DNA from: Gigaspora margarita
Lineage: Eukaryota > Glomeromycota > Glomeromycetes > Diversisporales > Gigasporaceae
DNA length: 64,000 nucleotides
Direction of reading: 5' to 3'
Assembly: GCA_009809945.1 (NCBI GenBank)
Contig: WTPW01001232.1
Span: 158,805-222,804, forward strand
A program made the position numbers and the translations under genes. Below, piece by piece: positions 1 to 12,563 of the stretch. Below the pieces are notes generated by a model. It was not told where the DNA came from and made no database searches. It worked only from the letters and a program-made list of their open reading frames with translations. Within the stretch, counting starts at the first letter, position 1. Each line of letters opens with the position of its first letter.

Positions 1-840
1 TAACTTAATAGTTACAGAGTTTTCTTCACTCAAATTTTAAAAAAAATCCAAAACATCTATCAAAACATTTGATAGACATTTTGTTTTTTTTTAAAACTTT
101 GGGTGAAGATAACTCTGTAACTATTGAGTTAAACACTATGAATTTTTTTATTTTAATTCTATAGACTCATCAAATTCAAACAAAAAAAAGTTCATTGAAT
201 TTGGCATAGTAGTTGCAGAGATGTCTTCGCTCAAAGTTTAAAAAAATTTTGTATAGTTTGTTTTAATAGACGTTTTAATTTTTTTCAGACTTTGAGCAAA
301 GATATCTTAGCAACTACTGGACCAAATTCAATAAACTTTTTTTTATCTGAATTCTATAAATCTATAGAATTTAAAGAAAAAAGTTTACTAAATTTGATTT
401 GGTAGTTACTAAGATATCTTCACTAAAAGTTAAAAAAAAATCAAAACATCTATCAAATGTTGTGATAGACGTTTTGATTTTTTTTTTAAATTTGGGTGAA
501 GATAACTCTGTAATTATTAAGTCAAATTCTATAAATTTATTTTTTATTTTAATTCTATAGATTCATTGAATTCAAACAAAAAAAAGTTCATTGAATTTGG
601 CTTAGTAGTTGCAGAGATATCTTCACTCAAAGTTTAAAGAAAATTTTGTATAGATTGTTTTGATAGTTGTTTTGATTTTTTTCAGACTTTGAGCAAAGAT
701 ATCTTAGCAACTACTGGACCAAATTCAATAAACTTTTTTTTATCTGAATTCTATAAATCTATAGAATTTAAAGAAAAAAAAAGTTTACTAAATTTGATTT
801 GGTAGTTACTAAGATATCTTCACTCAAATTTTTAAAAAAA
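1..840. repeat. Tandem array of foldback (hairpin) repeats, about two 396-bp units
   Basis: The sequence from about 191 recurs from about 587 (offset 396 bp). Each unit holds inverted arms: a stretch reading roughly TCTTCGCTCAAAGTTT is followed by its near complement, ACTTTGAGCAAAGATATC. A second hairpin is built on TCACTCAAATTTTA and its complement. Between the arms lie short AATTCTATAGATT palindromes. The left edge is cut by the window. The same arm vocabulary occurs in the foldback at 13.96-14.9 kb and the array at 60.4-63.2 kb. No coding frame is seen. Confidence 0.8.
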
Positions 841-896
841 GTTAAATTTGCAGGAGGGTATAAATATTAAATGTGGGGGTATGAAAATTGATCCCC

Positions 897-1196
897 TATG
901 AAATAAATAATATATGTTGAATAAATAAAATATGTAGTATATGTGCTTCAAATATGACATGTTTTAGAAATAACATATGTAAAGACATTCGCGCAGAAGG
1001 TCCTCAGCCAATCAGGTTACAGATCATATGATTGATCACTTATTGGTTCCGATCTTGTCATCCAGTGGTCGTATAGAGATATTCTTTAGCTCGTTAGAAC
1101 CGTCTCGATGAGCTGATTCTAATGGTGGTAGTTTCATTCAATATGGATCGGTGGATCAAGAGTTATGTTCAATTTTATGTTTTCTACATGTTAACA
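897..1196 (-). repeat. 3' LTR, truncated to its U3 part
   Basis: It corresponds to the first 300 bp of the 695-bp LTR at 6008-6702. It lacks the TATA box, R and U5. The break at 897 abuts unrelated sequence next to the hairpin repeats at the window start. Differences from the other copy are few and scattered, so the element is not very old. Confidence 0.75.
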
Positions 1197-1203
1197 TTCT
1201 CCT
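1197..1203 (-). other. Polypurine tract of the LTR element
   Basis: Minus-strand AGGAGAA lies immediately before the 3' LTR start TGTTAACATG. It is short, but exactly where plus-strand priming would occur. Confidence 0.5.
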
Positions 1204-1229
1204 GGACTTATTTCGAATTCCATGAGAAT

Positions 1230-1634
1230 TTAACAAAAAAAGATAAGATCTAATGTCTTTAACCTTTTGATATTGGATAAGGTTAAGAACTTGGTTCTGT
1301 AGATGGCTTCTATTCCATATGGTGAAAATATTTTGTAGGCTTGTATAGAAGCCATTTTATAATATTTGGTTAGAAGGTTTGCTAAAACTGTTCGTTGGGC
1401 TGGAGTTTTAGGTTTGGTTTCCAAAAGTTCTCCTAAATAGTAAGCATAGACTAAGGCCCTAATACGAATAATCTCACTCCTTCTTTGTCTTGCAGTGCTT
1501 CTCATAGCTTGGTAGATTTGTTGAACTTTCTTTTTAGTTCTATCTTGCCTATAATAAGGAGGAGATTCTATAATAACATTGGCTGGTTCTGTTTCTGTTA
1601 ATTCTTGCAAGATAAGTTCTATTACTTTTGTCAT
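1230..1634 (-). CDS. Hypothetical protein inside the LTR element, 134 aa
   Basis: The frame is longer, but the leader upstream of the ATG at 1632-1634 is a low-complexity Phe/Ile run from A+T-rich DNA, so I start at that ATG (MTKVIELIL). The protein is basic and mostly helical in composition, with a run like RQRRSEIIRIRALVYAYYLG near its middle, and ends in a Lys/Leu-rich stretch. It lies directly beside the polypurine tract at the 3' end of the element interior, where an extra open frame is sometimes found. I recognise no retrotransposon domain. It may be a captured host fragment or a fast-evolving element protein. Confidence 0.4.
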   Translation of the reverse strand: MTKVIELILQELTETEPANVIIESPPYYRQDRTKKKVQQIYQAMRSTARQRRSEIIRIRALVYAYYLGELLETKPKTPAQRTVLANLLTKYYKMASIQAYKIFSPYGIEAIYRTKFLTLSNIKRLKTLDLIFFC

Positions 1635-1739
1635 TTTTAAAGCTAATAAAATAAAAAAAATAAAAATAAAAAAAATAAAATAAAGATAAAAATTAAAATG
1701 TTCTATATAATTATAAATAATGATCACAATAATAGTCAT

Positions 1740-4291
1740 TATGTTATACTAGAAGATCATGTGTAATAATAAAAAAAAGTTTTTCTGGTTAACACATGTT
1801 AACTCTTTTATTTCTTTTTATATATATATAGGGCATTGACATCGTCATTTCTTGGAGTTTATAGACTTCTTTGTCATAGTCAGTGTCGAAGTCTTAGTCA
1901 GTTAAAGTATTTTCATTTCGGCATCTTTGTTCGGTGTTAACATTTTCAAAGGTTCTTGGGAATGTGATTTTGTTGTTGGTGTCTTTTTTTTAAAGTAAGT
2001 ACTGTTTTAGTACTCGTTGTTTCAGTAGTGCTTTTTTTATTATGCTTCAAAATTTTCATTCGAGCTAGCTTCATTTTTTTTTATTCTAGGGTTCGTTTCG
2101 TCATTTTTTGTGGATGTTAATTGTGCTATTTGTGGAGCTTCTTGCTGACTCTTCAATTGTGTAAAGTAGCTGTCCAATTTTTGTTACACTTTACGCTTCA
2201 TTTAGAATAGTCTTGTCATTCACTTTTTTAGTTTCTTTGTTTTGGGCATTCGAGTTAAGATTTTATTCGTCGACATTCTGGTATGTTTCTTGATCAATTT
2301 TTCTACGTTCCAAAGGGTGGTCTTGTTCATGTGTTTAGATGTAGGCTAGGTTTTGCTTTGTTGAATCAGTTGCTATTTTATCTATGATTATTCCAAATGA
2401 ATAATTATAGTGTATAGTTGTTTTTGAAAGAGCTTCTTTGCAATATAAGGTAAAATTTTATGAATACGATTTTTTCATTCTTTTTATTGTAGTTTCAGTA
2501 AATCTAGATCGGTAATATATGTTATAAAATTTTTAAAGCCTTTATTGTTTGTAAGGTCTTGGTGGCTTGAGATAAGTACAAATAAAAATTTTTTTTTCAA
2601 TGATCCGTATTTGTATATAACTAAGTGCTAAAATTTAATCTTTTGTTTTTTTTTTTTTGTTAAACAATAATGCTTTTTTTTTTGTTATTTTCCCTTCAGG
2701 TTGATAAAAAAAAACTTTGTTATAGATAGTATCAGTTTTAGATTAAGATGAAGAAGGGTTATCATATTTTTGTTACTAATATTGGGGTCACTTTAGGTGC
2801 CGTGAAGCACTCATCGTTTGGACCAGGCATTGGAGCTGCATTAGTCACAGTACTTGATTGAGTTTTACTCTGAAATTTTTTTTCTTCAGTTTGGTTCTAA
2901 GAATTTTTAACTTCCAGAATATCAACTTGAATTGAATCGGTTTCCTTGGGTGGAGGGGGTGATATTCCAGGTTTAGAAGTTAAGTATAAATCTTCTTTTC
3001 TTGCATTCTGGGTATGTATTGTTATGTGGCCCATTTCGTCATTTAATAAAAATTTTTTTTTTTGTTTTTTTAATATAAAGAATAGATCATCAACGCGGAT
3101 GAAATGATCAAGGCGGATATGATTAATGCGAATAAGATGATCAGTGCATCGACATGATCAGTGTGAAATGATTCGCTAGTGCTATATGATGGTGGAATAA
3201 TTCTTTCTTTTGGATCTAGTAGATCCATATGATGCAAGTCTTGTGGTACTAGTAGATACCAGGGTATCTTATCTAGCCTTTTCAGATATTTGAATCTATA
3301 ATAATATAATAAGTTCACTTATTATTTTTTTTTCTCTTACTATTTTGAAACAGCATTCTTGTTTCAAAATGGAATGCATAACTGGGTTTTGAGAAAGTTT
3401 TCTGAACCTGGACGAAGTAGTAATGTATTGCTTACTCAGATTTCAGAAGTACTTCTGAATTTGCTTGTTGGTTTTTGTTTTTGTTGGATATGCTTCTAAT
3501 TATTCTGGGTCTTGCTTTTCTTTTAGGTTCAGGGTTCTGATCAACTCTTTCTTGGTCTTGATCAAAGGTATAGCAGGTCAAATTCATCGAATCATCTTTT
3601 GCTTGACTTCTTTTTTTTTTCTATAATCATTCTAATTAATTCTTGATTTTGTTCTTTGATAGGTTCAACAAATCGGTTAGAAGTCAGGATCTCTAGAGGA
3701 GTTGAAGCTTTGTTTGTAGTTAAGATACTGGAATTGAAGGTAGTAGAATTGAATTTCAGCAATTTAGAATGTTGGAAATTGGCTTTGGAATTTTGGTAGA
3801 TTCGCGATCTTGCTAGATTCCAAGTTTTAATGACTTCGAAATATAGTAGATTTGAAATTTTGGCTTGTACGTCAGTGATGTAAATTGGACCCATGCAGTA
3901 GGTGCAGCGCATATAGATTTAAATTTGCATGTATATCGGGGCTTCCCGTGTATATAACGCACATATAAATTTTTTTTTTGTACGTATTTTTTGCATTTGC
4001 GCCAATAAAATTTTTTGAATTTATAACACTGTTGTACATTGTTAGAAATGTTTTTAATTTAGAATAGAGTAGGAAGCGGGTAGTATATAATTAGAATTTA
4101 GATTGGGCTTGGGTAAAATGTGCTAAATTATAATATAATAAAGAAATCGTTTTCAAGATTATGTATATATATTAAAGGTTTTCATCAAAATATATAAGAA
4201 AATATTTTTATACTAAGCAACTATGTATTAATTCTTTAAGATTCTGGTTCAGCATACTGAGATGTACTGAGTGATAATTATTTTATCAAAA
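1740..4291 (-). other. Decayed interior of the LTR element
   Basis: Only short minus-strand frames are seen (3070-3318, 82 codons; 3592-3912, 106 codons). The second starts near a CTYC motif and ends in a Lys/Ser run. Neither resembles pol. From about 1820 to 2350 the plus strand is T-rich with repeated GTCATT/GGTG words, resembling 53.3-53.6 and 63.3-63.8 kb and the complement of 10.0-10.3 kb. Confidence 0.4.
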
Positions 4292-5344
4292 TCAGACTTG
4301 TGGGTGAGGAGATATCAAGATTTTTTTATTTTGTTCATAGAATTCTTCAGGATCAAATGTTTGGGTTTTTCTCCAATATTGGGATAGATTGAATAGTGTA
4401 TATAGTATATAGACATTAGATATTTCTTGAAAATATTCTAATAATTTTCCAGAAAAGTTACTAGCTGGATATTGCATAGAATACCATCTAGATATTTCAT
4501 CATCATTTAGTTTATCTACTCTATCAGACTTTTGATAATGTGTAAGTGCTTCATATTCTTTTTCCTTAAAGCTAATTTCATTTTGGTAATAACTGTCAAG
4601 GACATGATCTATATCAGCAGATTGAGGTTCTATAGATTTAATTGGATATGGGTTCATTATTTTCTCTTGATCATCTTTAATTGTTCTCTTAAACTCATTA
4701 ACTTTTCTATTTCAATTTTCAATAGCTTCATCAAGAGTTTTCCCATTTTGATCACAGAATTCTTTGGGTTTGATTTGTTTATCCAAACTATTATCCATAT
4801 TCTCTAAATGCTGTTCAGGTGTTCCAAGATTATCTTCTTTAGCATCAGCTTTAACAGATTTTGATTCTGATATCCAAGTGTCTAAAATGTTTAAATAATC
4901 ATCAATTATAGCCTCAAGGTCAATTTTATCATTTTCTTTTGGATCTTCTGTAATATAGCAAGAATCAAGAATTTCATCTACAGTTTCATTGTGTGATTCT
5001 GGTTGGCAAGCTTCTGTAGTTGGTGTTATTGAAGAAGAGATTTTCTTTTCTGGGGCTGTAGTCAACTGAATATAGGAGGGTAAGTATACAATATTTTCTT
5101 CTGTATAGTTTGGCTTACAATCTGTTTTGACTTCAGTTAATATTTTCTTAAAAATTTCTAACATTTTAGGAATTTGTCTGTTATCAAAAGTTTGATTTCC
5201 AAAGGTTTCATCAACAATTTCTTGGACTTTCAAAGCTTGTTCATCAGCAAGTGTTGCATATAATCTTGCACTTTCATTTTCTAGGTATTTTACTTTTAGG
5301 TTTTTATCAAAGGTCTCTTTTCTCTTGTTGTGTCTTTGAGTTTG
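4292..5344 (-). pseudogene. Gag-position open frame of the LTR element, interrupted
   Basis: Two frames, 4712-5233 and 4292-4657, are in the same phase and separated by a single TGA at 4712-4714. The frame stays open upstream of the first to about 5344, where a stop is met. Just upstream another phase has coding-like sequence, suggesting a frameshift. Together they would encode about 350 residues, acidic in the middle, with many Asp/Glu/Lys and few hydrophobics. The location, first frame after the 5' LTR and primer site, is that of gag. No capsid motif or CCHC knuckle is recognisable, so the gag label rests on position alone. Confidence 0.4.
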
Positions 5345-5988
5345 TCTTCAATTTGTGGTTTGATTTATTTAGTATGTTTCTTCATACTTCCATTGATTTT
5401 TCGTCACTTTTGGTAACTTCCAGTAAGTCATTTTTAATATCTATTAATATTACAAAATTTTATTAAGCCAATATGCATTGTCACTTAATAGAAGAATGTT
5501 CCTGATGTTTTTCTAATCCTAATAGTGCATAAATCGCAAAATTTCATCCACAGGTTGTCTTGCAATGAATGATTTCGTTCTGTGTAATGTAATCATAGAG
5601 AAGTTTCTTTGCGATTTACGAATTTTGGTAGAATTTTCGTCCTATGATAAGCTTAGTAGAAAAGATGTAGAATCTTTCAAAGGGTATATTATCAAAATTT
5701 CAGATCAAACGGATCTAAATTGATCAACTTCACTTAGTTGCAATCGTTTTTTTCTTTTCAAATCTTTAGAGAGAGAAAATGCTGTCATGAGGTTTTCTGG
5801 TTCGGAGTAGCGTTTTTGTTCTAAGATAAGCTTAATAGAAAGGATGCAGACTCTTCCAAAGAGTAACAGTTAAAATTTCAGCTCAAACAGAGCAAAATCA
5901 ATTGACTTTTCCTAGTGACAAACTTTCCATGAAGTCAAAAATCCAATTTTCAGGTTTTCAAAATTCAATGCAAGGATGGAGAATGTAT

Positions 5989-6004
5989 CTCACAGTCACC
6001 ACCA
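5989..6004 (-). other. Primer binding site of the LTR element
   Basis: Minus-strand TGGTGGTGACTGTGAG begins three bases inside the LTR. It starts with TGG, as expected for pairing with a tRNA CCA end. The tRNA identity was not determined. Confidence 0.6.
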
Positions 6005-6007
6005 ATT

Positions 6008-6702
6008 TGTTATCCTATATTCACTTCTTTAAGATAGTAAGTAACTAGAGCGACCTTAGACAGTGAACACTTTGTGTAACCTCACTTGTTACTGTGATAT
6101 ATCTAAGTTGAAAGACGTTTTTTAATAAAACTTAACAAAGAAGATTTTTTGGCAATTTGCAATTACGAAAGAGGCTACAATTAAAAGTATATGAGGATAC
6201 TAGTAATTGTTTAATTTAAATAATAAATAAATGTATTTATTAGTAAAAGAGTATGAAGACTCAATGTTGAACTTGGGTTCACATCAGCTGCTTTTATACA
6301 TTTTGTTTTTTACAAATGTAACAGGCTATATCTATTACATGTGCAATAAATGCTATATCTACTACTAATAAAATATATAGTATAAATAATATAAATGTAA
6401 TATATGAAATAAATAATATATGTTGAATAAATAAAATATGTAGTATATGTGCTTCAAATATGACATGTTTTAAAAATAACATATGTAAAGACATTCACGC
6501 AGAAGGTACTCAGCCAATCAGGTTACAGATTACATGATTGATCACTTATTGGTTCTGATCTTGTCATCCAGTGGTCATACAGAGATGATCTTTAGCTCAT
6601 TAGAACCTTCTCGATGAGCTGATTCTAATGGTGGTAGTTTCATTCAATTTGGATTGGTGAATCAAGAGTTATAATCGTTTTTATGTTTTCTACATGTTAA
6701 CA
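6008..6702 (-). repeat. 5' LTR, 695 bp
   Basis: The termini are TGTTA at the outer end and TAACA at the inner end, the usual LTR ends. A TATA box (TGTATAAAAG on the minus strand, about 6291-6300) lies roughly 400 bp in, with a probable transcription start downstream. The distal 300 bp match 897-1196 closely. Part of it resembles the dispersed inverted-repeat family at 59.7-60.0 kb, so an old short element may be fixed inside this LTR. Confidence 0.75.
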
Positions 6703-8149
6703 GTACATATGCAAAAAAGTCATATCAAACTGGTTTAATATAAAATACAAATTTGGAACATCGCATTCCACAATGTCATGTAAAAATATAACTAATCTAA
6801 GAACTGTATTTGTTCATACCATTTTACTCTTCAGATAACCATGCACTTCATTGCACTCTGCTTCTAGTATTACCCCAAGAACACCTTGAAAATTTATTAT
6901 AAATTCCACACAAAAAAGCACAGCAAAAAAATAGTAAGGCCAAAATTACGCAAAATTATACTAATAAAACTGCCAATAATCAAATGAAAAATCTTGAATA
7001 TCATTGAGAACTGGTAAAACATTAACTAGTGATATTTGCTAATTCAATAAATTTGTGGTCTCAATAATTACTGGTCACAAATGTTCCAGAATTTATGTAA
7101 TGTAGGCTGCCGATCTCCAAAATTCTTAAATTTTGGCTAAAATTTTATTTTTTTTGAAATTTTTAGCTATATAAAAGAAAATTTTTTAAGGAATAGATTA
7201 AAACTACTTGATATGAAAGTATCGAGACAGTTTTTGTCTTGAATCAGTTTGGATCAAGCATGTGACATGCCAATCCAAGATTTTTACAGGGCTGTCCCAA
7301 ATTTCTGGGTCAGATGCATCGATCTAGATCAGCATTTAGCCCTATTTGTTAGCAGGTTCTATAGTAAAATTATCAGCTGGGCATTTTTTACTTAATGAAT
7401 GGATATGATTTATCTGATCCAGCTGACCATGATTCTGATGCACTCTGACATATCCTGATACAAAATTTTGGTAACTCCTCTGTATGAGTTGCCAATCCAG
7501 TTATATTATTTGATTATTTTGATCAAATCGAGATAGCATAAGTATGAGATAATATTGTAAGTAATGAAGTAATGGAAAATTAGAGTATAGTTAGGTATAT
7601 GAGGTAATTTGAGCATAGTATATAGTGATGACAACAAGGTATGTAGGAAAAGCAACCTTGTTTCTTCTGCAAACCTAAATTTTGTTCCATTTATATTGAC
7701 TCACCCTCTGCCCCTAATAAAGTTTGAGTTCTCTATGACCTGTCAAACAACAGTCATATAGGGTAGGGCCGAGGTATGAGTTTATGGCCTGTTGAAAAAG
7801 TATAAAGTATAAAAGACTATATGGTGCTAGCAAACTGCACAAGCTATTTGAAAAAATTTTTATACAATCTCTGCAAATACGTTCATTGTAGGATTAATCA
7901 AGTGATATGAGATCATGAATTATCTGGATCTGAGTCAGAATATCACTTAATTTGATCTGATTAATTATGTGATCAATTTAAGAGTCAGTTTACAATACAA
8001 TATAGGAAGAGTGTTAATAAAGTAATAATTTTAAGGTTATGTAATATGAGAACAATAATAATATATTTAAGGGAGCGATGACCATGTTGATACCTGATAT
8101 CTGCAAAAAAATAATAAATCAAGTACCTATGCAACAATCAAAATAATTG
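6703..8149. other. No gene or clear repeat seen
   Basis: A+T-rich sequence with no supported frame, splice-consistent exon or terminal inverted repeat that I could delimit. Confidence 0.4.
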
Positions 8150-9117
8150 CGTAAATCTGCACAATTTTATATAGTTAGCAAACAATATAAACATTAATTG
8201 CAGTATTAATAGTAAAGCATTATAATAATAAGCCCATATTAGTGCATTTAACAAATTAGGTAACAAAATTGAAAATTGATGCCGATATAAAAATAGAAAA
8301 AGTGACTCAATACATAAATCGATAATCCAAACAAAATCCTGAGTAAAACAAGTAAAAACAAGCTATAATATTAATACATAAGTAAAATAAGTCAAGAAGG
8401 TGTGACGATAAATAGTCAAGTCAATGTTTATATAAAGAAAATTAATATTGTGAACACATACAGTAATATTATAGTATTTTTTAAATAACAATCCCTACTG
8501 TAATTCAAACGCTTGAAATGTCAGCACGCATGGCATACAAAATTACAAGAAATGATCATCCAATCAGATGCCCAGAATTGCGAACTTCACTTAACTTGCC
8601 TGTAAACCATACTATATGTATTTCATACTCCGTTTCTTGAACACATACCATAATCTTATAGATTCCCTTAAACATCAATCCCTACCTATCAGCAAATTTT
8701 ATATATAGATATATATTGATTACTAACTAGTAAGATATATATCGATGATCAACACCCCTGCTGATTATTATCGATAGTGATAGTAATTGATATATATCTG
8801 GTTAATCGATATATATCTACTAGATATATATCGATTAACCAAATATATATCGATAATCAACACCCTTGCCTATTATTATCAATAGTGATAGTAATCGATA
8901 TATATCTAATATGATATCAATTAATAATTATTATATTCACATAATCATGCTTTTTGCAAATTTTTAAATGTTTTACATGTTTTCACAAGGTTTCACAATT
9001 TATTATAAAATTTTATTTTTTTTATTTATTATTATTATATATTATATTTTAAATTAAATATACTTTTTTAAGCAAGTTTTCGCAATTTAATATAAAATTA
9101 TTTATTAGAAAATTGTA

Positions 9118-9325
9118 TATGGAGACATGTCTCCATGGTGACCTACATATAACAGCCAATCATATTTAGGGTTAGGAAATTTTCATTTGTGTTTTTGTAT
9201 TATAAAAGTTAGAAAGTTTGTAGGAAATTTTAATTGGCTAATAATAAGCAACATATTATCTAGTCACATGCTTAATTTTGATTGGCTATTCATATAAAGG
9301 GTCTCCATAGAGACATGTCTCCATA
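9118..9325. mobile_element. Short TA-flanked MITE nested in the 8.7-kb element
   Basis: The ends are TGGAGACATGTCTCCA-like on both sides and in opposite orientation, flanked by TA on each side. The length is about 207 bp. The terminal 16 bases are themselves palindromic. Size and TA flanks suit a Tc1/mariner-type (Stowaway-like) MITE. Confidence 0.6.
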
Positions 9326-9999
9326 AAATAACACCCTTATTTATTTATTATTTTCATATATTATATTATATTATATATTTTTATTATATATTATTATAAA
9401 AAAAAATGAAAAACCAAAAAAAACCCCCAAAAATCAAAAAAAAAATAGTAATAATTTTCAACTACTTTTGCATTTCATTGCATCTACTATTATATTCGCT
9501 CATATTCACTACTTCTTGCAAAATGCCAGAGAAGTTAGAGATGGTGTTCTTGTAAAATACCAGAAAAGTCAGATCGTTTTCTTGCAAAGTTTTGAAGAAA
9601 GTTGGAAATAAATAAAATAAAATTAAAAAAATAAGTAAAAAAAAAGAAAAACAAACAAAAACAAAAATGTAAGCAAACTAAATAAAAAAAAACAAAGCTC
9701 CAAATCTCTATTTTCATAAAGTAAGAGTTTGTTTCTTATAATTTAGAAATTGTTGAAGGTTTTTGCAATGTACTGGAATAATAAAAAAATAAAAATTAAA
9801 GAAATAAGTAAAAAGAAAACAATGAAATATAAGCAAACTGAATAAAAATAAAAACAAAAACCCAAATCTCCATTATATTTGCTTCTATTTGCTTATATTC
9901 ACTTGTATTCGCTTATTTTTGCTACTTTCTAAAAAAATAGTAAGTAAAAAAACAAAAAAACTATTCTCAGAAGTGTTAGTGTTATACCACCTGTACAAA

Positions 10000-10320
10000 C
10001 ACAAGAGAAACAAGAAAAATTACCCATATGACCCTGTATGAACACAAGAGAATGAGCAAGACCACCCTATACAAATGCAAGAAAAATAAGCAAGACTACC
10101 CCATATGAATGCAAGAGAAAAAAAAACAAATGGACCACCTACAAGAACACTAAAAATCTATACAATACCATCTACAAGAATACCAAGAGGCACGTAAAGC
10201 TATTCTACAAGAACACCAATGACACAAGCTAGTGACAATTCCAATGACGTACCAATAATGACATCAACTACAACACTAGTGATGACACCAACTAGGACAA
10301 CACTGATGTGTTGCCTTGTG
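10000..10320 (-). repeat. Imperfect short-word repeat (TTGGTGTCAT type on the minus strand)
   Basis: The complement contains repeated GTCATTGGTG and GTGATGAC words. It resembles the plus strand of 63300-63700 and, less closely, 53340-53650 and 1830-2330. It is non-coding by inspection. Confidence 0.35.
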
Positions 10321-12311
10321 CAAAGTGTCGGAAAGTCACTATATTTCATGCCAAAAAGTGTTTTTTTGTAAAAATAAAATAAAAAAAATTAAAAAATAAT
10401 AATAAATAAAAGAAAAAAAATGATACTAAATGAAACGAAATGTAACAAAAAAAAACAAAACGAAAATGAAAAAACAATGTAAAAGTGATAGAAGCTCTAA
10501 AAAAAATAAACAAAGATCTAATCTGATCTTGTACTATGATCATCGAACCATTTCAAAACAAATTGAAACATTTTGAAAATATTAATTAAACACGTCCTTG
10601 GTATGATTCAGGATACAGATCTACAGATCCAGCCCAGTCCTAAAATATTTTGAATATATTCAAAATATTAAAAAAACAAAAAGAGAAAAAAAAAGAAGAG
10701 AAAAAAAAAGAGAGAGGAGAAAAAAAAGGAAGAGGAGAAAAAAAGGGAGAGAAGAGAAAATAAAGAAGGGAGAAGTAAAAATCATTCGAAAACGGTTTTT
10801 TTTTTCCTAGGCCAATTATTTTCGTTTTGTCTTTGTCTTTTTTTTTAGCTTACTTTTTTTTGGAATTTTACTTTTTTTTTTTTTTTTNTTTTACCTGGTG
10901 ATGGTCAAAACATTATGTAATTGTTAAAGATCTGTTAATCATTATACATCATTTCAAATAATTCTGATTATAATCAATTTATAGATATATAACGATTTAA
11001 TATAAAAAAATGATATATATCGATTTAGATATATATCGATTTTTATTCAATTAATCGATATATAATGATATTTTATAATCGATATAAAACGATTAAGTGT
11101 TCCATATATTCCCAAAAACAAGCTACCTTTTTTGGGCCAAATATTACACAAAAAACGGGGGTAGCTTATTTTCAGCATATAGACATTTTTGAAAAAATTG
11201 AAAAATGTATTAATAAAAAGTTGTCCAAATAATACCAAATATTTACTGTAGGTATATTTGATGCGCTAAACAACTTTACTTAATCGAACATTTGAAGTTT
11301 ACTTAGTATAAAAAAAGTTTTATATGTAGCAACTGCTAATGCATTTTTTGAGATTTTTGAAAAAAAACAGAGAGGTAGCTTATTTTCGAAGTAGCTTATT
11401 TTCAGGAATATACAGTATATATCGATCAATATCTATATATAAAATTTGTGGATAACCACGTAAACAGTAACTTAAAAACAAGAAATATCAGCACACATGG
11501 TATACAAATCACAAGGAACAACTATACAATCAGTAGTGCTAATAGTAAAATGTTATAAAAACAAGTCCTATATTAATACAATTACAAATCAAGTACTAAT
11601 ATAAAATAAAAAAATTTTAAGTGACCTGATATATATTCAATAGTCCAAACGGAATTCTGAGTAAAACGAGTAAAAACAAGCTACAATATTAACACATAAA
11701 TTCACTAAATCAAGAAAGCACGATGATAAACAATCAAGTCAATGTACACAAAAAAAAAGCATCACTGCAAACACATACCGTAATATTATAGAATCCCTTA
11801 AACATCAATTCCCATCATGATAAACAGTAATTTAAAAGCACGACAACATGCATGGCATACAAAATCACAAGGAACGACTATCCAATCAGCAATACTAACA
11901 GCAAAACGTTATAAAGACAAGCCCCCATATCAATACAATCACGGATTAAATACCAATATAAAATAAAAAAATCTCAAGTGACTCGACACATAATCGATAA
12001 TCCAAACTGAATCCCGAGAAAAATGAGTAAAAACAAGCTACAATATTAACACATAAATACACTAAATCAAGAAAGCATGATAATAAACAATCAAGTTAAA
12101 TATAAGCAATACTGTGAACACATACCATAATATCATAGAACCCCTTAAACATCAATTCCTACTGCGATAAACAGTAATTTAAAAGCACGAAACGTTAGCA
12201 CACATGGCATACAAAATCACAAGGAACAACCATCCAATCAGATGCCAAAGATTGTGGAAGTTATCTAACTTGCCTATAAACTATACACTTCGTACTTCGT
12301 ACTATGTTCCT

Positions 12312-12406
12312 GGTATAAAAACTCATTTTTCAGAAAATTGTAAAAATGGGCTGTTTCTATTGAAATCACCCCATATTACACTGGATCAGTATAGTATAGA
12401 TCTTAA
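12312..12406. mobile_element. Truncated end of the GGGGTG/CAGCCC MITE family
   Basis: A stretch from AAAAACTCATTTTTCA to CACCCCATATT matches, in complement, the left end of the MITE at 40735-41074. Its partner end was not found nearby. Confidence 0.5.
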
Positions 12407-12563
12407 ATTCGGCCTATACTATACCGATTTGCTCACCTATACCAAACTGCTCTGTGAAATACCTTACAATTTACAATGAAAAATGGTTTGATCATATGAT
12501 CATATTAATGTCAATCACTTTTAAAAAATTTACCCCAGTGATCTGCGTGACATATAGTGTAAC

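Larger units (their letters stand above)
897..6702 (-). mobile_element. LTR retrotransposon lacking recognisable pol, minus strand
   Basis: A 300-bp direct repeat (897-1196 and 6403-6702) bounds the unit. On the minus strand the 5' LTR opens with TGTTAACATG and closes with GATAACA. A primer-binding-site-like TGGTGGTGACTGTGAG begins 3 nt after the LTR, and a polypurine AGGAGAA abuts the 3' LTR. The roughly 4.8-kb interior has only short broken frames and no visible reverse transcriptase, integrase or protease. It is therefore either a non-autonomous (LARD-like) element or a deeply decayed one. The 3' LTR lacks about 395 bp of its distal part, so no target-site duplication can be paired. Confidence 0.75.
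8687..11452. mobile_element. 2.77-kb terminal-inverted-repeat element with TATATATCGAT-rich ends
   Basis: The left end TATCAGCAAATTTTATATAT matches the complement of the right end (TATCCACAAATTTTATATAT). The insertion interrupts the ~355-bp tandem unit, which resumes afterward. The flanks share ACC, a possible 3-bp target duplication. The ends are dense in ATATATCGAT palindromes (8690-8930, 10975-11110). The interior is A-rich or T-rich filler with no transposase, so the element is non-autonomous. Part of a second copy begins at 63888. Confidence 0.7.
8150..12260. repeat. Tandem array of ~355-bp units, split by an insertion
   Basis: Landmarks of the unit (CATGGCATACAAAATCACAA, then TTAAACATCAAT near its end) recur near 8530, 11490, 11845 and 12202. 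That is a period of about 350-360 bp on the right side. The left part (about 8150-8686) and right part (about 11455-12260) are separated by the 2.77-kb element at 8687-11452. The repeat has no open frame conserved between copies. Confidence 0.75.
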
